This document shows, one piece after another, positions 35,526 through 43,789 of a stretch of DNA of 64,000 nucleotides. Source of the stretch: Cohnella baijiui (GTDB lineage: Bacteria > Bacillota > Bacilli > Paenibacillales > Paenibacillaceae); assembly GCF_020731285.1 (NCBI RefSeq), contig NZ_JAJFOW010000031.1, positions 20,796 through 84,795 of the forward strand, written 5' to 3'. The translations under genes were made by a program, and so were the position numbers. Each line of letters starts with the position of its first letter. Within the stretch, counting starts at the first letter, position 1. The notes beneath the pieces were generated by a model. It did not search any database and had not been told where the DNA came from. It was given only the letters and a program-made list of their open reading frames with translations.

Positions 35526-36080
35526 ATGACAACGACAGCTGATACGATCGATCGCGGCTGGATGCCGGACCGGCCGTCGTCCGATCTCGCGCTCCGGGAG
35601 ACCGTCGTCCGCGCGAAGCTGGAGCGGGATCTGCTCGAGATCGAGCTGCAGGACCTTTACCAACAGGCCTGCACGGTCCGCCTGGACGAGGACCTGGCGC
35701 GCCTGCACCGGGAGATCCGGGAACTACGGGCGGCGGTCCGGCGGTTCCTTTCCGAATGGAGCGCGCACGTCTCCTGGGAGCGCTCGGAGCTATTCCCTTG
35801 CGCGGCCTGGTATTTGGCGGGGGAACCGGACTTGTTCGCGCCGATGGAAGAGGACTACCGGCGGGCGGAGCGGTTTGTCCGGGAGTTTCTGGCCGCTGCG
35901 GACGTCGCGCCGGCTCCGGTCTCGCGAGAGGAGGCGAAAAGGCTGGCGACCCGGCTGCTGCAAGCCTACGCCTGCCTGAAAAACAGGCTCCGGGAAGAAG
36001 CCGACATCGTGAGCGCGATCGAAAGTCGGTCCTCCCTCTCGCCGCACAGCGGTTCCGATATTTTTCATCCTAATAAGTGA
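35526..36080 (+). CDS. Hemerythrin-like domain protein
   Basis: A 184-residue helical protein of the hemerythrin HHE type, which bind a di-iron site and O2 or NO. Seen: LHREIRELRAAVRRFLSEWS, HVSWERSELFPCAAWYL and helices with Glu. The His set is reduced compared with classical hemerythrins, so iron binding is uncertain. AAGGGAG before the ATG. It lies 31 bases after the CuA-type gene in the same unit; its stop codon overlaps a Crp/Fnr-like box serving the next gene. Confidence 0.65.
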   Translation: MTTTADTIDRGWMPDRPSSDLALRETVVRAKLERDLLEIELQDLYQQACTVRLDEDLARLHREIRELRAAVRRFLSEWSAHVSWERSELFPCAAWYLAGEPDLFAPMEEDYRRAERFVREFLAAADVAPAPVSREEAKRLATRLLQAYACLKNRLREEADIVSAIESRSSLSPHSGSDIFHPNK

Positions 36081-36123
36081 TTTAATTCACAAAGTGTTCA
36101 CCGCGAAAGTGACATCCATCACA
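36076..36123. promoter_or_regulatory. Two Crp/Fnr-type boxes before the DoxX gene
   Basis: AGTGATTTAATTCACA (36076-36091) and AGTGACATCCATCACA (36108-36123), both GTGA-N6-TCAC, have centres 32 bases apart (about three helical turns). A -10-like CATACT at 36145-36150 puts the second box at -41.5, the same geometry as at 35021. Strong sign of a second promoter in the cluster controlled by the same regulator. Confidence 0.6.
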
Positions 36124-36225
36124 TTGCTGGCGGACGATTCGGATCATACTGAAGCTGCAAGGAGATCTTACCGACCCCCAAGCAGCAAGAAGATCTCACC
36201 CATATCCCGAAGGGAGATGACCCTC

Positions 36226-36771
36226 ATGGTCATGAAATGGTTCAAGGAGAACATCTGGGCGGCTGTCGCGGTGACGCTGCTGCGGATCTACGTCGGATGG
36301 CAATGGGTCGACGCGGGCTGGCACAAGCTGACCGGAGGCTTCGACGCGGCGGGCTTTCTCAAAGGCGCAACCGCCAATCCGGTTGCGGACCACGCGACGA
36401 AAGCGGCCGTTTTTCCGAACTACACCTACTTCATCGAGCACTTCGCGCTGCCGAACGTCAAGCTGATCAACATCCTGATCCCGCTCGGCGAATTCCTGAT
36501 CGGTGTCGGACTGATCGTCGGAGGACTGACGCTGACGGCCGCCTTCTTCGGCATGATGCTGAACTTCCTGTTCCTCTTCGCAGGGACCGTAAGCACGAAC
36601 CCTTGGCTGTTGCTGCTGGCCTTCGTCGTCTTCACGGCAGGCGCCAACGCGGGACGGTTCGGCCTTGACGCCTACCTGCTGCCGTGGCTGGCCAAAGGCT
36701 GGAAGAAGCTCACCCATCGCGACGCCAAGCCGACTGCCGGCGGCATGAAAGGCAAAATGCTGCCGCACTGA
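36226..36771 (+). CDS. DoxX-family membrane protein
   Basis: 181-residue integral membrane protein with four hydrophobic segments (for example VAVTLLRIYVGWQWVDAGWH, GEFLIGVGLIVGGLTLTAAF). DoxX proteins are linked to quinone-dependent sulfur oxidation and redox stress complexes. The ATG at 36226 has AAGGGAG 11 bases upstream; earlier frame codons are non-coding. Leads a unit with hemerythrin, stress protein and ba3 oxidase genes under Crp/Fnr-like boxes. Confidence 0.85.
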   Translation: MVMKWFKENIWAAVAVTLLRIYVGWQWVDAGWHKLTGGFDAAGFLKGATANPVADHATKAAVFPNYTYFIEHFALPNVKLINILIPLGEFLIGVGLIVGGLTLTAAFFGMMLNFLFLFAGTVSTNPWLLLLAFVVFTAGANAGRFGLDAYLLPWLAKGWKKLTHRDAKPTAGGMKGKMLPH

Positions 36772-36820
36772 ACCGTATTCTATCCTATCTGCGCCTATCA
36801 GCGCCAAGGAGCGTGAGCCT

Positions 36821-37306
36821 ATGAGACCGACCGATCCTCCGCTGCTGACGTGGTACCTGTCTCACGATCAATGGCGGGAAGAGCACGAAGCGCTGCACGA
36901 TCGTTTGCTCGAACTGTGCCGTATGATGAAGTGGAATCCCGCGAACTACGACTATCCCGACTGGGAGACGCATCATCAAGCCGTCCGGGAGAAGTTCATC
37001 CCGTTCATGCGCGATTGGCGGAATCACTTGTCCATGGAACGAAAGACGCTCTACCCGGTGACGAAAACCGCGATCTGCGGCGGACGGATCGGACCGGTGT
37101 CGGTCCTGGAGCAGGACGAACGGATCGCCGGGCAATTTTACGAAGCGTACCTGGAGGCAGCCGAGGGCGAGGCCTCGCCGGAGGACGCGCTGTCCCGCCT
37201 GCTGCAGGTGCTTATGATCGTGGCGGAGCACTTCCGTGTCGAGGAGGAAGTCGTCGTCCCGGCGGCCGAACGGCTCATGGAAGAGATCGAGTACAGCGGT
37301 TCTTAA
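36821..37306 (+). CDS. Hemerythrin-like domain protein
   Basis: 161 residues, helical, with SHDQWREEHEALHDRLLELC, WRNHLSMERKTLYPVTK and VAEHFRVEEEVVVPAAERLM: the His, His-X3-Glu and His-X4-Glu spread expected of a hemerythrin di-iron site is better preserved than in the protein at 35526. CAAGGAG before the ATG. Likely O2/NO binding in low-oxygen life, as its neighbours are a DoxX protein and a ba3 oxidase. Confidence 0.8.
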   Translation: MRPTDPPLLTWYLSHDQWREEHEALHDRLLELCRMMKWNPANYDYPDWETHHQAVREKFIPFMRDWRNHLSMERKTLYPVTKTAICGGRIGPVSVLEQDERIAGQFYEAYLEAAEGEASPEDALSRLLQVLMIVAEHFRVEEEVVVPAAERLMEEIEYSGS

Positions 37307-37463
37307 GGGTCGCGCTGACGGTGTGAGCCGCATGCGATCTGGCAGAACGCGGCATGCCGCCGCCGGCCGGCGGGCAGGCTGAGCAAGGATAGATCAGATC
37401 GGAAAACGGATGAGGCGGGTCGGCGCGCGAGAAACGCCGGCTCGCCTCCGAAAGGAGAACCCC

Positions 37464-37898
37464 ATGAGCTACCATCGCATATTGGCCGCGTTCGACGGCT
37501 CGGAGCTGGCGGAGAAGGCGCTGCGGCACGCGGTCGACCTGGCCGAGCGCAGGCCGGGGACGTACTTGACCGTCGTCCACGTCCGGCAGCGCCCCCTCGT
37601 CTTCGGCGTATCCGGCTATGGCTTCATTCAGCCGGAAGGATTCGAACAAGAGATCGCGGCGCACGAAGCCACGCTGCTCGCCCGCATCCAGCAGCATACG
37701 GATTCCCTTCCCTATACGGAGGTGTCGGTTCTGACGGGGATCCCGGCGCCCGCGATTCTCGCGCATGCGGCGGAGCGCAACTGCGACCTCATCGTGATGG
37801 GGAGCCGGGGACTTACGACGATCAGGGAAATAATGCTGGGCAGCGTGAGTCACCATGTGGTGCAACGCGCGACCGTGCCCGTCCTCGTCGTGAAATAG
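37464..37898 (+). CDS. Universal stress protein (UspA family)
   Basis: 144-residue Usp domain. Seen: ILAAFDGSELAEKALRHAVD at the start and the nucleotide-binding motif GSRGLTTIREIMLGSVSHHV, G-X2-G-X9-G(S/T) type, followed by PVLVVK. The ATG at 37464 stands 6 bases after AAAGGAG; the longer frame from 37410 is unlikely. In bacteria with Fnr-type control such proteins are often induced with low oxygen. Confidence 0.9.
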   Translation: MSYHRILAAFDGSELAEKALRHAVDLAERRPGTYLTVVHVRQRPLVFGVSGYGFIQPEGFEQEIAAHEATLLARIQQHTDSLPYTEVSVLTGIPAPAILAHAAERNCDLIVMGSRGLTTIREIMLGSVSHHVVQRATVPVLVVK

Positions 37899-37951
37899 AT
37901 GGGCAGGCCGCAAGAGCGGCCGATTCGACAGATCGAAAGGAGGAAGTCGGC

Positions 37952-38122
37952 ATGCCGGATCCGCATGTGGACGCCGGGCGTCCGAACGCAGGGCCCGAGA
38001 CGGGCAAAAAAGCGGAGGAGGAACCCGTCCTGACGGGCACCTTCGTCTCCGTGCTGCTGGTCGGCGCGGTCATTACCGTCTGCTGGCTGGCCGTGCTTTA
38101 CTTGTTCGTTTCGCGCAATTAA
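37952..38122 (+). CDS. Cytochrome c oxidase subunit IIa-like (ba3-type), 56 residues
   Basis: Short gene with one membrane helix (FVSVLLVGAVITVCWLAVLY, about 31-50) and a charged, Pro/Gly-rich N-terminus, ending LFVSRN. The size, helix and position directly before subunit II and subunit I match the small subunit IIa of ba3 oxidases. AAAGGAGG precedes the ATG at 37952. Subunit II begins 19 bases later. Confidence 0.8.
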   Translation: MPDPHVDAGRPNAGPETGKKAEEEPVLTGTFVSVLLVGAVITVCWLAVLYLFVSRN

Positions 38123-38141
38123 CGGAGGGAGAGAGTCGCGG

Positions 38142-38612
38142 ATGCATCTGCATCGTTTGGAAAAAACCTGGCTCGGCATCGGCATCGCCATGCTGGTCCT
38201 ATTCCTGGCCACCCTCGGCACGATGGCGTTCAGCATGGGGATGGCGCCGCCGAGCGAGCACCACCATACGGTCGATCCGAGAAAGGTCGCCGAGACGGCG
38301 CCTTTCGATAAACCGGGCATGACCCGGATCGGCGACCATCGGTACGAGGCCGTCATGGTCGCCTACGCCTTCGGCTACGAGCCGGAGACGCTCGAGGTGC
38401 CTGCCGGCTCGCGGATCGACTTTACGCTGACGAGCTCGGACGTCGTCCACGGCTTCGAAATCGTGGGCACGAACGTGAACGTGATGGTGCTGCCCGGCGA
38501 AGTAAGCCACGTCAGCCATACGTTCGACAAGCCCGGCGAGTATTTGATCCTGTGCAACGAGTATTGCGGCACGGGTCACGAATATATGAAAACGACCATC
38601 GTCGTCAAGTAG
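38142..38612 (+). CDS. Cytochrome c oxidase subunit II, ba3-type (CuA)
   Basis: Takes electrons from cytochrome c or a cupredoxin into the oxidase. Seen: one N-terminal membrane anchor (about 10-32), cupredoxin domain with DVVHGFEI (His ligand) and LCNEYCGTGHEYM, the complete CuA set including the Glu between the cysteines. 156 residues with a single helix, as in ba3-type enzymes. GGAGGGAG upstream. Ends 13 bases before subunit I. Confidence 0.9.
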   Translation: MHLHRLEKTWLGIGIAMLVLFLATLGTMAFSMGMAPPSEHHHTVDPRKVAETAPFDKPGMTRIGDHRYEAVMVAYAFGYEPETLEVPAGSRIDFTLTSSDVVHGFEIVGTNVNVMVLPGEVSHVSHTFDKPGEYLILCNEYCGTGHEYMKTTIVVK

Positions 38613-38625
38613 GAGGGCGCATCGC

Positions 38626-40263
38626 ATGACACCGACATTCGACCGCAAGGACGGCAAGCTGGTGCTCGCCCACGTGCTGTTCGCGTTTGCGGCGCTGCTG
38701 GCTGGCGGCGTCGCCGGCCTGCTGCAAGGCCTGGTGAGGGGCGGCATGGTGACGCTGCCCGCGAACATCGGCTATTACGAGCTGCTCACGGCGCACGGCG
38801 TGCTGATGGCGCTCATCTTCACCACGTACTTCATTATCGGATTTCTGTACTCGGGCGTGTCCCATACGCTGGGCGGCAAGCTGCTGCCGACGGCCCGCAA
38901 GCTAGGCTGGACAGGGTACGCCGTCATGTCGGCCGGCACCGTGCTGGGCGTCGTCATGATCCTGCTAGGCAAGGCCAGCGTGCTCTATACCTTCTACGCG
39001 CCGATGAAAGCTTCGCCCTGGTTCTACGTGGCGCTGGCGCTCGTCGTCGTCGGGAGCTGGCTGAGCGGCTTCGGCATCTTCCATCAATACGTACGCTGGC
39101 GCAAGCTCCATCGCGGCCAGGTGTCCCCGCTGTTCGCGTTTATGGCCGTCGTCATTTTGCTCCTGTGGCAGATCGCGACGCTCGGGGTGGCGGCCGAGGT
39201 GGTCGTGCAGCTGATCCCGTGGTCGTTCGGCTGGGTCGACTCCGTCAACGTGGTGCTGAGCCGCACGCTGTTCTGGTACTTCGGCCATCCGCTCGTCTAC
39301 TTTTGGCTGCTGCCCGCCTACATTTGCTGGTACGTGGTCATTCCCAAGATCATCGGCGGCAAAATTTTCAGCGACGCGCTGGCTCGGCTCGCGTTTATCC
39401 TGTTCCTGCTTTTCTCCATCCCGGTCGGCTTCCACCATCAGCTGATGGAGCCCGGCATCGGCGGATTTTGGAAATTCCTGCAGGTCGTACTGACCTTCAT
39501 GGTCATCGTTCCGTCGCTCATGACCGCGTTCTCGATGTTCGCGACGTTCGAGATGAACGGCCGCGCCAAAGGCGCGAAAGGCCTCTTCGGCTGGCTCCGG
39601 GTGCTTCCGTGGAAAGACGTGCGCTTTTTCGCCCCGTTCATGGGCATGCTCGTCTTCATTCCGGCAGGCGCGGGCGGCATCATCAACGCGAGCAACCAGA
39701 TGAACGCCGTCGTGCACAACACGCTCTGGGTCACCGGACACTTCCACCTGACTGTGGCGACGAGCGTCGCGCTTACCTTTTTCGGCATCGTCTATTGGCT
39801 CATCCCCGCCGTCACCGGCCGCGTCCTTACGCCGAGGCTGAACCGGCTGGGCATCGTGCAGACGCTCGTCTGGTGCGTCGGGATGCTGTTCATGTCCGGT
39901 CCGATGCACCTCGTCGGGCTGATGGGAAGCCCGCGCCGGACGGCCTACACGACCTACGGCGATCACCCCGACGCGATTCTCTGGATGCCGTACCACGTCG
40001 CCATGGCGATCGGCGGCACGATCCTGTTCGCCGGCGTCCTGCTCATCGTCGGTAACGTCATCGCTCTGCTGCGTGCGCCGAAAGGGGAGACGTCCTTCCC
40101 GATCGGAGAGGTGGCGGAGACCGCCGAACCGACGCCGCGCTACCTCGAGCGATGGAGCGTATGGATCGGCATCGCCGTGGCGCTGATCCTGTTCGCCTAC
40201 ACGGTTCCGCTCATCGACATGTTCCAAAGCACGGTGACGTCCCCCGGCTGGGTCACCTGGTAA
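38626..40263 (+). CDS. Cytochrome c oxidase subunit I, b(a/o)a3-type
   Basis: Heme-copper oxygen reductase of high oxygen affinity, 545 residues with about 13 membrane helices. Seen: low-spin heme His region (ELLTAHGVLMALIFTTYF), CuB/active Tyr motif WYFGHPLVYFWLLPAY (HPLVY, as in ba3, instead of HPEVY) and heme a3 region VVHNTLWVTGHFHLTVA. GGAGGG precedes the ATG. Last gene of the oxidase unit; a hairpin terminator follows at 40299. Confidence 0.93.
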   Translation: MTPTFDRKDGKLVLAHVLFAFAALLAGGVAGLLQGLVRGGMVTLPANIGYYELLTAHGVLMALIFTTYFIIGFLYSGVSHTLGGKLLPTARKLGWTGYAVMSAGTVLGVVMILLGKASVLYTFYAPMKASPWFYVALALVVVGSWLSGFGIFHQYVRWRKLHRGQVSPLFAFMAVVILLLWQIATLGVAAEVVVQLIPWSFGWVDSVNVVLSRTLFWYFGHPLVYFWLLPAYICWYVVIPKIIGGKIFSDALARLAFILFLLFSIPVGFHHQLMEPGIGGFWKFLQVVLTFMVIVPSLMTAFSMFATFEMNGRAKGAKGLFGWLRVLPWKDVRFFAPFMGMLVFIPAGAGGIINASNQMNAVVHNTLWVTGHFHLTVATSVALTFFGIVYWLIPAVTGRVLTPRLNRLGIVQTLVWCVGMLFMSGPMHLVGLMGSPRRTAYTTYGDHPDAILWMPYHVAMAIGGTILFAGVLLIVGNVIALLRAPKGETSFPIGEVAETAEPTPRYLERWSVWIGIAVALILFAYTVPLIDMFQSTVTSPGWVTW

Positions 40264-40298
40264 CGGGCTCGACATTGGCTCCGGCGGCCTCTAACGAC

Positions 40299-40339
40299 AA
40301 CAACCCTGCTCCGGCATCGCGCCGAAGCAGGGTTGTTTG
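40299..40339 (+). terminator. Terminator after the ba3 oxidase operon
   Basis: 12-bp stem AACAACCCTGCT / AGCAGGGTTGTT with an inner partial stem CCGG..CCGA. The right arm is also the first unit of a short repeat. Confidence 0.7.
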
Positions 40340-40425
40340 TGCTTGACGGCATCGTTAGCCGAAGCAGGATTGTTTGTGCATGAGCGCATCGTTTGCCGAA
40401 GCAAGGTTCATAGTGCGGGAAGGCA
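40322..40425. repeat. 37-bp tandem repeat, about three units
   Basis: CCGAAGCAGGnTTGTTTGTG begins at 40322 and 40359, with a degenerate third copy at 40396: 37-base steps. Units contain GCATCGTT. The first unit doubles as the right arm of the oxidase terminator. Confidence 0.6.
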
Positions 40426-40426
40426 T

Positions 40427-40786
40427 TCACTCGACCGGCCGGGGTCCCTTGGGCAGCTCTTCCGGATGCTCGGTCTCGACCAGCAGCTTGAGCGCGGCGA
40501 GCTTGTTGTTCCAGTAGCGCTCGAAGTAGCCGAGCCAGTCGCGGAGCTCCTGCAGCGGCTCGGGCTGCAGGCGGTACCGCGTCTCCCGTCCGACCTTCTC
40601 CTCCGACACGAGGCCCGCCTCCGAGAGGATGCGCAGATGCTTGGACACGGCGGTGCGGCTCATCGGGAAATGGCTGCTGAGCGCGTTCACGGGCATCTCC
40701 CCCTCGGACAGCAGGCCGAGCAGCCGGCGGCGGGTCGGGTCGGCGATCGCCTGAAAGACGTCGTGCTTGGGCGCCGCCTCCGCCAT
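40427..40786 (-). CDS. ArsR-family winged-helix regulator
   Basis: 119-residue repressor. Seen: DVFQAIADPTRRRLLGLLSE, ALSSHFPMSRTAVSKHLRIL (recognition helix), GLVSEEKVGRETRYRL (wing). The ATG at 40786 overlaps the TGA of the SRPBCC gene (ATGA-type overlap), showing translational coupling. Such ArsR/SRPBCC pairs are usual; the helical C-terminus (WLGYFERYWNNKLAAL) is typical of the group. Likely binds the GGAAACC palindromes upstream of the SRPBCC gene and represses its own operon. Confidence 0.9.
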   Translation of the reverse strand: MAEAAPKHDVFQAIADPTRRRLLGLLSEGEMPVNALSSHFPMSRTAVSKHLRILSEAGLVSEEKVGRETRYRLQPEPLQELRDWLGYFERYWNNKLAALKLLVETEHPEELPKGPRPVE

Positions 40787-41211
40787 CAGCCCTCGATGAA
40801 GGCGCGCAGTTTGGTGCCGATGCCCGCCCAGCCTCCGGCCATCCGTTCGCGGACGATGCGGTGGGATTCGCCGAATTCGGTCAGCGCGTCCTCGCTCCAG
40901 CCGCCGTGGATCAAGGTGAACTCGGTGCGATCGCCTTCCAGCTCCCGCAATTCGAACGTCAGCGTCCAGTCTTTGCCCCAATGAAACGCGAGGCGGTTCG
41001 GCGGGTCCAGCTCCGTCACCTTGCAGGGCGACATGCCGAACGGGCCGGCGTTCAGCTCGAACTCGCGGCCGACGGCCGGCTCGAAGCCGATGACGGGCAT
41101 AAACCAGGCGCCGATGCCTTCGGCGGTGGACACGGCGGTCCACACTTTCTGGATCGGAGCGTTCAGCTCGAGCGTCTGGCGAATATCGGGCAAGGTTGCG
41201 CTTTGCGACAT
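40786..41211 (-). CDS. SRPBCC/AHSA1-domain protein
   Basis: 141-residue START-like helix-grip protein. Seen: TLELNAPIQKVWTAVSTAEG at the start, WFMPVIGFEPAVGREFEL, and a C-terminal long helix after FTLIHGGWSEDAL. The family binds small hydrophobic ligands. First gene of a two-gene operon with the ArsR regulator, transcribed from the promoter at 41265-41294. Ligand unknown. Confidence 0.88.
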   Translation of the reverse strand: MSQSATLPDIRQTLELNAPIQKVWTAVSTAEGIGAWFMPVIGFEPAVGREFELNAGPFGMSPCKVTELDPPNRLAFHWGKDWTLTFELRELEGDRTEFTLIHGGWSEDALTEFGESHRIVRERMAGGWAGIGTKLRAFIEG

Positions 41212-41242
41212 GGTGGATAACCTCCAAATGGCGTGATTTTAG

Positions 41243-41294
41243 GAAACCAAAAGGTTTCGAATTCATTATAGGAAACCTTTTGGTTTCCAGTCAA
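41243..41294 (-). promoter_or_regulatory. Operator-promoter of the SRPBCC/ArsR operon
   Basis: Reading the minus strand: -35 TTGACT (41294-41289), an 18-base spacer that is exactly the perfect palindrome GGAAACCAAAAGGTTTCC (41288-41271), -10 TATAAT (41270-41265), then a second palindrome GAAACCTTTTGGTTTC (41258-41243) over the start point. Site centres are 29 bases apart. A repressor bound here would cover the promoter fully. Confidence 0.8.
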
Positions 41295-41324
41295 GCGTTT
41301 TCGCCAGGAAATGTCCGCCAGTCG

Positions 41325-42485
41325 TCAGGACTCGTTCCGATTCTCTTGCTCCCGCAAACGCGTCATCTGCTGCCAGACGGAGCCGGCCGCTTCTTCGCCG
41401 TTGCGGATGCGCGCCACCGCCATCTCGGCCTGCAGCTTCACCTCGAACTCCTGCTCAGTCGCGGCGACGCGACCGAGCGCCTCCAGCGCCGTCTCGTCGC
41501 CGGCTTCGTACAGGAAGCGCGCGGCGCGCCAGCGCACGAGCTTGTTGCCGTCGCCGAGCGCCTTCACCATCGGTCCGATCGCGGCGGAATCGCCGATGTC
41601 GGACAACGTGTCGCCCGCGGTGCGCCGGACGGACGCCGACGAATCCTGCAGCGCGCCGAACAGCGGCGGCAGCGCCTCGGGAATGCGCAGGTCGCCGAGG
41701 TAGACGACGGCCAGCCGGCGCACCGAGACTTGCGTGTCGCGCACGGCTTGCTCCAGCAGGGGCAGATGCGCCGGCTCGGGCTTCATCCGCGCGAGCGCCG
41801 CGTAGCGCGTCTCCCAGTCCGGCGCCCGCAGGCGCTCGGCCAGCTCCTCCATCGTGAGCTGCGCCGGCGGTTCGGGCGGCGGCGCCTCCTCGCCGGCTTG
41901 GGCGCCCAGCGCCTGCGCCTGTTCGATGAGCGAGCGGAGACGATCGTCGGGGTAAGCTGCCGATAGCTCCCGCTTCACTTCCTCGAGGATGTCCTGCGGA
42001 TCGCCGTAGCGGACGCCGTACTCCTCGAGCTTCCGCTCGCGGATCATCGTAGAGCCGGCGGCATCTGACACCGCCTTCGCGAATTTGTCCGGCAGCGCGG
42101 CGCGGGCCTCCTGTCCGCCGCTCTGCACCCGGATCTGCATCGGAATGCCGCGGTACACCTGCACGAGCACCCGCGCTTCCCCGAAGCCGTAGGCTTCCGG
42201 CGAAGCTTCCGCCGCGCCGTCGACGCGTTCGGCGCCGAACAGCTCGCGCACGGCGCCCAGGATGTCCGCCCAGTCCGCGTTCGGCTTGCGGTCCACCGCC
42301 AGGAAGTCGGCGGCGCGGAACACCGACTTGACGCCCGGGATGCCGAGCAGCCGGTGATAGAACGGCGGCACCTGATCCCGTTGGGCCAGGGTATACGTAT
42401 AGCGCTCGTTGGCCGAGAGCTTCTCGTCCACGTTCAGCTTCATGGAGTTCGGGCTGGGCGTCGGTTCGATCGATAACAGCTTCAT
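41325..42485 (-). CDS. CvfC-type conserved virulence factor / HEAT repeat protein
   Basis: 386 residues. Seen: an Nfu N-terminal-like domain (LLSIEPTPSPNSMKLNV, about 1-85, with GIPGVKSVFRAADFLAV), a middle domain with Tyr-Gly-Asp-Pro-Gln, and HEAT/PBS-lyase-type repeats from about 215 (ALARMKPEPAHLPLLEQAVR, VRRTAGDTLSDIGDSAAIGP, VRWRAARFLYEAGDETALEA). Matches the conserved virulence factor C layout of Staphylococcus and Bacillales. The ATG at 42485 has GAGGAGG 4 bases upstream; the longer frame to 42524 is not needed. Confidence 0.85.
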   Translation of the reverse strand: MKLLSIEPTPSPNSMKLNVDEKLSANERYTYTLAQRDQVPPFYHRLLGIPGVKSVFRAADFLAVDRKPNADWADILGAVRELFGAERVDGAAEASPEAYGFGEARVLVQVYRGIPMQIRVQSGGQEARAALPDKFAKAVSDAAGSTMIRERKLEEYGVRYGDPQDILEEVKRELSAAYPDDRLRSLIEQAQALGAQAGEEAPPPEPPAQLTMEELAERLRAPDWETRYAALARMKPEPAHLPLLEQAVRDTQVSVRRLAVVYLGDLRIPEALPPLFGALQDSSASVRRTAGDTLSDIGDSAAIGPMVKALGDGNKLVRWRAARFLYEAGDETALEALGRVAATEQEFEVKLQAEMAVARIRNGEEAAGSVWQQMTRLREQENRNES

Positions 42486-42814
42486 AGGTCCTCCTCGCTC
42501 TCCTGCGGTGTTTTCCTTCATCATACATGATCCCTTCCCGCCGATCCAACCGACCCTGCCCCGATTCCGACACGAGCCGGATCAGTCGCCCCCGGCGAAG
42601 TTAGCCCTCTTCCGCGCGTCGCGGCGGCGCCATCGCGGGTAAATAGAGGAAAGCAGGCAGGAGGGAAGCACCCGGGTTTGCCGCCGTCTCGAGCGATACC
42701 GGTCCGCAAAGCCGGGCCGGACGCCAAAAAAGAGGCGCGGAACGCGTCGACTTGTTTGGTACAATCGCGCTTTTCCTGCTATAGTATGAAGGAGTACATC
42801 CACGGAGGGGTTTC

Positions 42815-43789
42815 ATGCGCAAAAGTCGCTACGGCAACCTGGATTCCATACGCGCGGGAAGCGCGGGCAGACACCAGTTCGCACGATGGCGCCAAGAACG
42901 GCTGCAGAAACTGATGAACAAGGAATACCAGGAATGTGTTCCGAACGTCGCTCCCGATTTGTCCTTTTTGCAGCACAACCGCCGCGAACCGACCATTACC
43001 TGGATCGGCCACTCCACGTTCCTCATCCAGATGGGCGGTCTGAATATCGTCACCGATCCCGTCTGGGCGCGCCGCATGGCGCTGCAGAAGCGGCTGGCGC
43101 CTCCCGGCATCGAACTATCGGACATGCCGTCGGTCGATGTCGTGCTCGTTTCCCATTCTCATTACGATCATCTGCACTTTGGCTCGCTGCGGCGGCTGAA
43201 GGGGCCGAAGCGGCTTTTCGTGCCTTCCGGGCTGAGTCGCAAGCTCGAGCTGCGCGGGTTCCGCGAGGTGCAGGAGATGACCTGGTGGGAGGATACGTCA
43301 TTCCACGGGGTCAAGTTTTCGTTCGTGCCCGCCCAGCACTGGACCCGGCGCAATCCGTGGGACATGAACAATTCCCACTGGGGCGGCTGGGTTCTGGAGA
43401 TCTACGGCGGACCCACGATTTATTTTGCGGGCGACAGCGGCTACTTCCGCGGCTTCGCGGAGATCGGCCGCCGGTTCGAGATCGACGTGGCCCTCATGCC
43501 GATCGGGGCTTACGATCCGGAATGGTTCATGGCCGCCCAGCACGTCAGTCCCGAGGAAGCGCTCAAGGCTTATCTCGATCTCGGCGCGGAGTATTTCGTT
43601 CCGATGCACTACGGCGCGTTTAAGCTGTCGGACGATACGCCCAAGCAGGCGCTCATGCGTCTCGAAGCCGAGCGAAGCCGTCTGGGCATTCCCCGCGATA
43701 AGTTATTTTTGCTGCATCATGGCGAAACCATGCGTTTTACGCAAAGCCATGTCACCGATAACGAAGCAAAGGATGGATTGGATTCATGA
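42815..43789 (+). CDS. MBL-fold metallo-hydrolase (NAPE-PLD/UlaG-like)
   Basis: 324-residue zinc hydrolase. Seen: TWIGHSTFLIQMGGLNIVTD, the metal motif SHSHYDH (His-X-His-X-Asp-His), PAQHWTRRNPWD, FAGDSGYFRGF (Asp ligand) and PMHYGAFKL (His ligand), the pattern of the NAPE-PLD-like group. CGGAGG before the ATG. Its TGA overlaps the ATG of the ABC-F gene by three bases, so both are co-translated. Confidence 0.9.
   Translation: MRKSRYGNLDSIRAGSAGRHQFARWRQERLQKLMNKEYQECVPNVAPDLSFLQHNRREPTITWIGHSTFLIQMGGLNIVTDPVWARRMALQKRLAPPGIELSDMPSVDVVLVSHSHYDHLHFGSLRRLKGPKRLFVPSGLSRKLELRGFREVQEMTWWEDTSFHGVKFSFVPAQHWTRRNPWDMNNSHWGGWVLEIYGGPTIYFAGDSGYFRGFAEIGRRFEIDVALMPIGAYDPEWFMAAQHVSPEEALKAYLDLGAEYFVPMHYGAFKLSDDTPKQALMRLEAERSRLGIPRDKLFLLHHGETMRFTQSHVTDNEAKDGLDS

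Noticed and set aside
37322..37337. TGTGAGCCGCATGCGA as another Crp/Fnr box before the Usp gene
   Set aside because: The right half (TGCGA) does not match and no -10 lies at the spacing seen for the two good boxes.
38965..40275. Long minus-strand frame opposite the oxidase subunit I gene
   Set aside because: High-GC shadow of a clear gene; composition rich in Arg, His and Asp with no family features.
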